DNA from: Paraburkholderia sp. C35
Lineage (GTDB): Bacteria > Pseudomonadota > Gammaproteobacteria > Burkholderiales > Burkholderiaceae
Assembly: GCF_003121405.1 (NCBI RefSeq)
Contig: NZ_QBUY01000026.1
Span: 1 to 64,000 of the forward strand
Direction of reading: 5' to 3'
DNA: 64,000 bases
The first letter of the stretch is position 1; the number at the start of each line of letters is the position of its first letter. This document shows positions 58,640 to 64,000 of this stretch, in pieces. The notes under the pieces were generated by a model. It saw nothing but the letters and a program-made list of their open reading frames with translations. It had not been told where the DNA came from and made no database searches. Both the position numbers and the translations under genes were made by a program.

Positions 58640-58936
58640 ATGTATGTCGTCTCCCTCACCTACACGGCATCGCTCGAACGCGTCGACGATGCACTGGAAG
58701 CGCACCGCGCGTTTCTCACGCGTCAGTTCGACGCGGGCGTGTTCATCATGGCGGGACCGAAAGTGCCGCGCGATGGCGGCGTGATCATCGCCGCGGGTAT
58801 CGAGCGATCGAGACTTGATGAGATTCTTGCGAGCGATCCGTTCGCGCAGCAGGAAGTGGCGCGTTATGACGTGACGGAATTCAAGGCAACACGGATGGCG
58901 CCAGGGATGAATCTGAAAGTGCCTGAGTCAAGCTAA
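58640..58936 (+). CDS. YciI-like family protein
   Basis: A 98-residue alpha/beta-barrel (dimeric ferredoxin-like) protein: MYVVSLTYTASLERVDDALE and HRAFLTRQFDAGVFIMAGPK contain the conserved His, and DPFAQQEVARYDVTEFKATR is the C-terminal block with the DPF motif. YciI relatives include dehydrochlorinases and proteins of unknown role; no function is assigned. GAGGTTTCTT precedes the ATG. Divergent from the chemoreceptor. Confidence 0.85.
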   Translation: MYVVSLTYTASLERVDDALEAHRAFLTRQFDAGVFIMAGPKVPRDGGVIIAAGIERSRLDEILASDPFAQQEVARYDVTEFKATRMAPGMNLKVPESS

Positions 58937-58945
58937 GCACCAAAA

Positions 58946-58980
58946 CAAAAAAGGCTGCACGTCGTCGTGCAGCCTTTCTC
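58946..58980. terminator. Bidirectional terminator between YciI gene and SCO1
   Basis: AAAGGCTGCACG pairs with CGTGCAGCCTTT (12 bp) over TCGT, with an A-run before and T-run after. Confidence 0.9.
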
Positions 58981-59005
58981 AACTTGCGGATTTCGCGCCG
59001 CCGGC

Positions 59006-59623
59006 TCAGCCGAGCAGCAGCTTCAGATCGTGCACCCACGGCGACGCGCCCTGGCCGTCGCGCGCAAACAGGCGCAGCTTGCCGTCGGTATCGAACACGT
59101 AGCTCGCGGCCGTGTGATCCATCGTGTAGCTGTCGGGCGTCTTGCCCGGCACTTTCGCGTAGTACACGCGGAAGTCCTTCGCCACCTTGTCCAGCTGCTC
59201 CTGGTTCGCCGGGCGCAAACCCACGAACGTGGGATTGAACGCGGGCACGTACTGCGACATCAGCTCGGGCGTATCGCGCTCGGGATCGACGGTGACAAAC
59301 AGCACCTGCACGCGTTTCGCGTCTTCAGGGCCAAGCTGCTGCAGCGCTTGCGACAGTTCGGCCATCGTCGTCGGGCAAACATCGGGGCAATGCGTGTAGC
59401 CGAAGAACAGCACGACCACCTTGCCCTTGTAGTCGGCCAGCGTGCGCATCTTGCCGCTCGAATCCGGCAGGGAAAAGTCGGCGCCGAACTGCTTGTTGCC
59501 CGTGATGTCGACGTTCGTGAACGCGGGCTGGTCTTTCCCGCAGCCCGACACCAGCGCCGCGCCGCCAAGCGCGCACGCGACAAGAGCAACGCGCGCCGCG
59601 CGTGCGATCCGTTGATTGAGCAT
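59006..59623 (-). CDS. SCO1/SenC copper chaperone for cytochrome c oxidase
   Basis: Thioredoxin-fold lipoprotein that helps insert CuA into cytochrome oxidase. The 205-residue precursor has lipobox LVSGC (Cys near residue 28). The copper motif is FFGYTHCPDVCPTTMAEL (CxxxC) and the distal His lies in TMDHTAASYVFDTDGKLRL. The order ctaA-ctaB-sco on one strand downstream of SURF1 is the common beta-proteobacterial cox arrangement. The start is 4 bp after the ctaB stop. Confidence 0.94.
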   Translation of the reverse strand: MLNQRIARAARVALVACALGGAALVSGCGKDQPAFTNVDITGNKQFGADFSLPDSSGKMRTLADYKGKVVVLFFGYTHCPDVCPTTMAELSQALQQLGPEDAKRVQVLFVTVDPERDTPELMSQYVPAFNPTFVGLRPANQEQLDKVAKDFRVYYAKVPGKTPDSYTMDHTAASYVFDTDGKLRLFARDGQGASPWVHDLKLLLG

Positions 59624-59627
59624 GGTG

Positions 59628-60533
59628 TTACGCGCCGATCAGGGCACGCGTGTAGTGGTCGATCAGCAGCGCCGCGAACAGCAGCGACAGATAAACGATC
59701 GAGTAACGGAAGGTCTTACGCGCGAGGTCGTCGGAATATTCCCGGTAGATCTTCCACGCATACGCGAGGAACACGGCACCCAACAGAACCGCCGACACCA
59801 GATACACGATTCCGCTCATGCCCGAGATAAACGGCATCAGCGTCACAGCAAACAGAATGACCGTGTACAGCAGGATATGCAGACGCGTATAGGCCTCACC
59901 GTGCGTGATGGGCAGCATCGGCAGGCCGGCGTTTTCGTAGTCCTTGCGGCGATACAGCGCGAGCGCCCAGAAATGCGGCGGCGTCCACACGAAGATGATC
60001 AGCACGAGAATCCACGCGTCGCCGGGCACGGCGCCTGTCACGGCGGCCCAGCCGAGCGCCGGCGGCATCGCGCCCGACGCGCCGCCGATCACGATGTTCT
60101 GCGGCGTATAAGGCTTGAGCAACAGCGTGTAGATGATCGCGTAGCCGACGAAGGTGGCGATGGTGAGCCACATGGTCAGCGCATTGGTGAACGTGTAGAG
60201 CGTCCACATGCCAAGGCCGCCGAGCACGGCCGAGAACAGCAGGATCTGCGGCGACGTGAGTTCACCGCGCGCCGAAGGACGCCATGACGTGCGGCGCATC
60301 TTCGCATCGATTTTCTGCTCGACGAGGCAGTTGATGGCAAACGCAGCGCCCGCCAGCAACCAGATGCCGACCGCACCGCCGATCAGCACCGTCCACGGCA
60401 CCATACCGGGCGTGGCGAGGAACATACCGATGACTGCGCAGAAAACGGCGAGCTGCGTGACGCGCGGTTTCGTCAGCGCGATGTATTGGGAAATCCGGCT
60501 ACCGGGCGAATGAGGGAGAGTTGTGCTGTCCAT
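59628..60533 (-). CDS. ctaB: Protoheme IX farnesyltransferase (heme O synthase)
   Basis: UbiA-family prenyltransferase making heme O from heme B. The 301-residue product has about eight to nine helices; the prenyl-diphosphate motif is NCLVEQKIDAKMRRTSWRP (NxxxDxxxxRT form), with LLKPYTPQNIVIGGASGAMP and the loop FVWTPPHFWALALYRRKDYE typical of CtaB/CyoE. It follows ctaA by 6 bp and precedes the SCO gene. Confidence 0.96.
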   Translation of the reverse strand: MDSTTLPHSPGSRISQYIALTKPRVTQLAVFCAVIGMFLATPGMVPWTVLIGGAVGIWLLAGAAFAINCLVEQKIDAKMRRTSWRPSARGELTSPQILLFSAVLGGLGMWTLYTFTNALTMWLTIATFVGYAIIYTLLLKPYTPQNIVIGGASGAMPPALGWAAVTGAVPGDAWILVLIIFVWTPPHFWALALYRRKDYENAGLPMLPITHGEAYTRLHILLYTVILFAVTLMPFISGMSGIVYLVSAVLLGAVFLAYAWKIYREYSDDLARKTFRYSIVYLSLLFAALLIDHYTRALIGA

Positions 60534-60539
60534 GAAGAG

Positions 60540-61649
60540 TCACGCTGGCGCGGCGTCGCGCGCGGGAACTGTGGCGCGGCCGGGACGGCTATAAGCGATT
60601 CGAAAGTTTACCATAACGAGCAAAAGCAGCAGGATCGCGGCTCCGCCGTTATGAGCGACGGCAATGGGCAAAGGCCATTGCAAGACAATGTTCGACAGGC
60701 CCGTGATGAACTGGATCACGATCACGAGCAGCACGCCGTTGGCGGGTCGCCGCAGCGACTCGAAGCGGCGCATTTTCAGCGCAAACCACAGCAGATACGC
60801 CACCACGACGAACGCAAACGTGCGATGGGTCCAGTGGATCGCGACCAGCGCGTCCTGAGTGATCACGTCGCCGTCGCCCGTCATGCCGAGCGCGCGCCAC
60901 AAGTGAAAGCCGTGCTCGAAGTCCATTGGCGGAAGCCACTGGCCGTTGCAGGTCGGGAAGTCGGTGCAGGCGAGTACCGCGTAGTTGGTGCTGACCCAGC
61001 CGCCGAGCGCGATCTGCATGATCAGCAACGCGAGGCCAAACAATGCGGGCGTACGCCAGCGCGCGGCTTCCGGCTCATACGCGGGCAGCGGCGTCTGACG
61101 CGCGGCCAGCCAGCCGAGCGTGCCGAGCAGCGCCAGCCCTAGCAGCAGGTGAGTCGTCACGATCACGGGTTGCAGCTTCATCGTCACGGTCCATGCGCCA
61201 AACGCGCCTTGCACGAGGATCAGCAGCAACAGCGACGTCGGCCACCACGGCGAGACATGCAGCGGCCGGCGCTTGATACGCGCGACCCACGCGATCAGCG
61301 TCTGCGCGACGATCAGCACGCCGATCGCCATCGCAAAGTAGCGGTGAATCATCTCGATCCACGCCTTGGTCATGCTGACAGGGCCGGACGGCATCGCGTG
61401 GTACGCGGCGTTGATCGCGGCATGCGCGATAAACGGCGACGACGTGCCGTAGCAGCCCGGCCAGTCCGGGCAACCCAGGCCCGAATCGGTCAGGCGCGTG
61501 AAGCCGCCGAACATCACCAGATCCAGCGTCAGGAAGGTCGTGACCCAGACCAGCTTGCGGAACTTGTTGTCGTCGGCTTTCACCCAGACGTACGACAACG
61601 GCAGCAGCGCAATGCACAGCCCGATCAGTCCCAGTTGCAATACGAACAT
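60540..61649 (-). CDS. ctaA: Heme A synthase (COX15/CtaA)
   Basis: Converts heme O to heme A. The 369-residue product has eight helices; conserved blocks are GGFTRLTDSGLGCPDWPGCY with the first Cys pair region, MIHRYFAMAIGVLI, VTTHLLLGLALLG, IHWTHRTFAFVVVAYLL and AVAHNGGAAILLL, giving the heme-ligating His residues. The ATG at 61649 has AAGGA upstream; an extension to 61697 is not conserved. Part of a cox biogenesis series on the minus strand. Confidence 0.94.
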   Translation of the reverse strand: MFVLQLGLIGLCIALLPLSYVWVKADDNKFRKLVWVTTFLTLDLVMFGGFTRLTDSGLGCPDWPGCYGTSSPFIAHAAINAAYHAMPSGPVSMTKAWIEMIHRYFAMAIGVLIVAQTLIAWVARIKRRPLHVSPWWPTSLLLLILVQGAFGAWTVTMKLQPVIVTTHLLLGLALLGTLGWLAARQTPLPAYEPEAARWRTPALFGLALLIMQIALGGWVSTNYAVLACTDFPTCNGQWLPPMDFEHGFHLWRALGMTGDGDVITQDALVAIHWTHRTFAFVVVAYLLWFALKMRRFESLRRPANGVLLVIVIQFITGLSNIVLQWPLPIAVAHNGGAAILLLLLVMVNFRIAYSRPGRATVPARDAAPA

Positions 61650-61698
61650 CAATATTTCCTTCTCTCGACGAAGCGCGTTTGATCGCGCTCGCGGCACT

Positions 61699-62370
61699 TT
61701 AGCCGATACTCGAATTTCTCAGCAGTTTCGACACATCACCTTTGATCTTGGTCGGGTTTGCGTCTTTCGGGAACCGCATCATCAGGTTTCCGCTTGGATC
61801 GACCATGAAAATGTGATCGGTGAGTTGCGTGCCTTCGTCGGTGGGCAGCCAGGCTGCCACATCCTTCGGATCGGCGATCAGCATCTCGGTGTCCTTGTAC
61901 GCGTTATCGACGATCTCGGGCACCTTGCCCGGATCCGTGCGCAGAAACACGTTGACGATGCGCTCGCGCTCGCCTGCCTGCGTTGCGCGCACCTGGCGCA
62001 TGAAGTACAGCTTGGTCACGCATGGCTTGTCGCACGCGCTGCTATCGACGGAAATCATCAGCCAGCGGCCGCGCAGCGAAGCGAGCTTCATCGGCTTGCC
62101 GTCTTCGCCTGTCACGACCATCGATTCGGGAATCGGGCGCTGCGGTTCGATCAACGTGCCGTAGCTGGTCGTGCCGCCCTTCGGCTTGATCACGTAGTAC
62201 GTGAAATACGAACCGATCACAGGCGCCGCGCAGACCAGCATGATCAGCAGCAAGGTCCACCGGCCACGTTGCCATGAGCCTTTACCGTTGGGCTGGCCCG
62301 GCATCGCGCGTTGTCCGTCTTGCGCGGTTGGCTGACGCGGTTGCTGCGAATGGGAATTGTGCGTCGACAC
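61699..62370 (-). CDS. Cytochrome-oxidase-associated membrane protein with a SCO/thioredoxin-like fold
   Basis: A 223-residue protein with a polar Gln/Gly-rich N-terminus, one membrane helix (WTLLLIMLVCAAPVIGSYFT, about 38-57) and a periplasmic domain. The domain resembles a thioredoxin/SCO fold with SVDSSACDKPCVTKLYFMRQ (CxxxC) and a late HIFMVDPSGNLMMRFPKD strand. Such proteins between ctaA and SURF1 occur in many beta-proteobacteria and likely take part in oxidase assembly, perhaps copper or thiol chemistry. The start is GTG at 62370 with AGGAT upstream. Function is inferred. Confidence 0.8.
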   Translation of the reverse strand: MSTHNSHSQQPRQPTAQDGQRAMPGQPNGKGSWQRGRWTLLLIMLVCAAPVIGSYFTYYVIKPKGGTTSYGTLIEPQRPIPESMVVTGEDGKPMKLASLRGRWLMISVDSSACDKPCVTKLYFMRQVRATQAGERERIVNVFLRTDPGKVPEIVDNAYKDTEMLIADPKDVAAWLPTDEGTQLTDHIFMVDPSGNLMMRFPKDANPTKIKGDVSKLLRNSSIG

Positions 62371-62448
62371 TGCTGATCCTCTTTCGATGTTGGCGTTTTC
62401 GCTCTGCTGATTACGCCTGTGGTCTGCGCCCGATATTCACGCAAAGCA

Positions 62449-63216
62449 TCACGCGTGGGGCGCCTGCCGGTTGTTCGCTGCGTCGGCGTGTGCCGGGCTT
62501 TTGCCGTCGGCCAGCTGCGCGTTTTTCGCGCTACGTCGCGCCGCATACAACCCGAACACGACGGCAGCCACCGCCATGCCCCACCACTGGAACATATAGC
62601 CGTAGTTACGTTCGACACCCGTCGCCGGCGACGGCCAGTCGCGCACGAGCTTGTCGCCGTCGTCGCTGATCTGCTGGATCACGAACGGTTGCAGCGGCAA
62701 ACCCGTCTCGGCCGCGTACGGCGCGACATCGAGATTCTGACGAATCGCCTGATGCGCAGCCGAACCACCTTCGCCGAGCTCATACGCGCGGGGTGCGTCG
62801 GCGCGCGCGATGCCTTCGATTTCCACCTCGCCCGACGGCGTGTCGTACGGCGCGATAGCCGTGCGCTCGTTCATGTTGCGCGGCAGCCAGCCGCGATTGA
62901 CGAGCACCACGCCGCCGTCTCGCAGTTTAAAGGGCATCACGACGTAAAAGCCCGGCTGGTCGTTATACGGGCGATTATCGAGGTACACCACTTGCTGCGG
63001 CATAAACTCTCCGACCGCACGCACGCGATGAAACTCGATGTCCTTCAACGCGATCGGCGCCGCGCCGATGCTTTGCGCGGGTGCGTTCTCGAACTGCGCG
63101 ATCTGCGCCTGCAGCGCTTCTTTCTGATGCGCGCGGTCGCGTTGCCAGAAACCGAGCTTCACCGTGACGGCGACGACGATCAGAATCAGCAGCGTCGGGA
63201 TAAGACGGATCTTCAT
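62449..63216 (-). CDS. SURF1-family cytochrome oxidase assembly protein
   Basis: Inner-membrane protein that aids heme A insertion into subunit I. The 255-residue product has one helix at each end (LIPTLLILIVVAVTVKLGFW and GMAVAAVVFGLYAARR). Between them lie the SURF1 blocks VYLDNRPYNDQPGFYVVMPF, VVLVNRGWLPRNMNERTAI and NYGYMFQWWGMAVAA. The start at 63216 (MKIRLIPTLL) is preferred over an upstream frame extension. It precedes the SCO-like gene and lies below the divergent twin-TM gene. Confidence 0.92.
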   Translation of the reverse strand: MKIRLIPTLLILIVVAVTVKLGFWQRDRAHQKEALQAQIAQFENAPAQSIGAAPIALKDIEFHRVRAVGEFMPQQVVYLDNRPYNDQPGFYVVMPFKLRDGGVVLVNRGWLPRNMNERTAIAPYDTPSGEVEIEGIARADAPRAYELGEGGSAAHQAIRQNLDVAPYAAETGLPLQPFVIQQISDDGDKLVRDWPSPATGVERNYGYMFQWWGMAVAAVVFGLYAARRSAKNAQLADGKSPAHADAANNRQAPHA

Positions 63217-63314
63217 CGTGCGGTCATCGTGCGTTTTCGGTCGAGACGCGAACCATTGCGTGCGGTGCGATAATGAAACGATCGCTTTCGCGTTCCTGAA
63301 CTTCAACTGGTTCC

Positions 63315-63524
63315 ATGCACATTCTCGTTCCCATCGCGTTCGCTCTGATCATCGCCAGCATGGTGTCCGCGCTGTATTTCATGATGCACGACCGCGGCAA
63401 GACGAAGCGTATGGTGTGGTCGCTGGCTACACGTGTCGGCCTGTCGATTTCGCTATTCCTGTTCATCCTGTTCGCGAACTGGATGGGCTGGATTCATTCG
63501 ACGGGCATCCCGTACGGGCGCTAA
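63315..63524 (+). CDS. Twin transmembrane protein (DUF2909-like)
   Basis: A 69-residue protein with two hydrophobic segments (ILVPIAFALIIASMVSALYF, about 3-22, and LSISLFLFILFANWMGWI, about 43-60) joined by a basic loop (HDRGKTKR). Small twin-TM proteins of this type are coded on the opposite strand between cox subunit III and SURF1 in beta-proteobacteria. Its role is unknown; an oxidase accessory protein is a guess from position. Confidence 0.8.
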   Translation: MHILVPIAFALIIASMVSALYFMMHDRGKTKRMVWSLATRVGLSISLFLFILFANWMGWIHSTGIPYGR

Positions 63525-63860
63525 GGCGTCGCTGCATTTCCGCCGATACGGTGACAGATCAGCGTCGCTATCCTGCACGGCTATCCCGATTAGCCGGGCG
63601 AAGTATGCCACGCAAACCCGCGCTTCTCCGCGCAATAGACCGTTACTCGATCGGCGACATTTCATCCTGATCGAAGCAAAACGCCGCCCTGACGGGGTCG
63701 AGGGCGGCGCTGCCTGAGTCTTTTCTGAGATAGCTCACGCAGTCACCCGCTCAACACCCGGACTGCACCCGCCATCACCCGCATTACAGCCTGCCTGCGG
63801 CACCTCAATGCGTCGATATGACGCACGACGTACGCAGGCACCGTGGTTCTGCAGCCACGC
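63525..63860. other. Gap between twin-TM gene and cox subunit III
   Basis: Apart from the minus-strand terminator at 63675-63709 I find no gene. ORFs crossing here are Arg-rich and lack features of real genes. Confidence 0.5.
63675..63709 (-). terminator. Rho-independent terminator for the cox subunit III transcript
   Basis: On the minus strand CGCCGCCCT pairs with AGGGCGGCG over a 10-nt loop and is followed by TTTT. It lies about 150 bp past the subunit III stop. Confidence 0.8.
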
Positions 63861-64000
63861 TTACAGCCAGTACACGACGACGTACAGCCCGAGCCAAACG
63901 ACGTCCACAAAGTGCCAGTACCACGCCGCGCCTTCGAACGCGAAGTGATGATCGGCGGTGAAGTGGCCTCGGATCAGACGAATCATCACGATGGCGAGCA
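63861..64000 (-). CDS. ctaE: Cytochrome c oxidase subunit III (C-terminal fragment)
   Basis: Only the last 45 codons are inside the window. They read RLIRGHFTADHHFAFEGAAW, then YWHFVDVVWLGLYVVVYWL and a TAA. The YWHFVDVVW block is the signature of COX3 and the end is the usual final helix. The gene continues beyond the right edge. Confidence 0.95.
   Translation of the reverse strand, partial: LAIVMIRLIRGHFTADHHFAFEGAAWYWHFVDVVWLGLYVVVYWL

Overview
The window looks like a chromosomal core segment of a beta-proteobacterium of the Burkholderiaceae, most likely Paraburkholderia or Caballeronia. I infer this from high GC with strong GC3 bias, the gene order kdsD-kdsC-lptC-lptA-lptB-rpoN-hpf-ptsN-hprK-rapZ, the run mutY-mutM-TPR-lolB-ispE-tRNA-Gln-prs-rplY-pth, and the ctaA-ctaB-SCO block. 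Placement is from recalled family features, not from a search. I see no transposase, integrase, phage gene, rRNA or CRISPR array, so this is housekeeping DNA; its interest lies mostly in control elements.

Layout. 0-6.3 kb: 3' part-truncated ssb, an MFS transporter, uvrA with a long basic tail, an AI-2E-type permease. 6.4-13 kb: a PepSY membrane protein behind a Fur-like box, purU, a NUDIX protein, a LysE exporter, apt, and a K+/H+ antiporter whose last domain is cut by an in-frame TAA. 13.2-22.7 kb: Kdo synthesis and LPS transport (kdsD, kdsC, lptC, lptA, lptB), rpoN, hpf and the nitrogen PTS regulators ptsN, hprK, rapZ, then a Lon-N protein. 22.7-35.1 kb: base-excision repair (mutY, mutM), outer-membrane lipoprotein insertion (TPR protein, lolB), ispE, tRNA-Gln(TTG), prs, rplY, pth, hisC, ferredoxin, coaD, rsmD, ftsY. 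35.2-42.4 kb: maiA plus a fumarylacetoacetate-hydrolase-family gene, ybiB, leuA behind a leucine-rich leader peptide, an NTF2-like protein, pagL, and rpoH under a perfect CIRCE operator. 42.5-45.9 kb: cytochrome bd operon including two small proteins (CydP, CydX). 45.9-53.3 kb: a self-contained N-acetylglucosamine PTS and catabolic operon with its GntR regulator. 53.7-58.9 kb: a MarR-GNAT fusion, metQ, an FkbM methyltransferase, a chemoreceptor, a YciI protein. 59-64 kb: cytochrome c oxidase biogenesis (SCO1, ctaB, ctaA, a SCO-like protein, SURF1, a twin-TM protein and the end of cox subunit III).

The strongest non-coding signals are: (1) a 24-residue, six-leucine (four CTA) leader peptide upstream of leuA that appears to start at or near the transcription start, followed by alternative hairpins and a C-rich G-poor tract; (2) a consensus sigma-70 promoter buried inside ispE that should drive tRNA-Gln/prs; (3) a 13-bp hairpin before tRNA-Gln whose 7-nt loop is exactly complementary to the tRNA 5' end; (4) CIRCE at rpoH; (5) a 32-bp symmetric dyad in front of the MarR-GNAT gene; and (6) the nonsense codon in the antiporter. 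I did not find a convincing wholly new multi-gene system.
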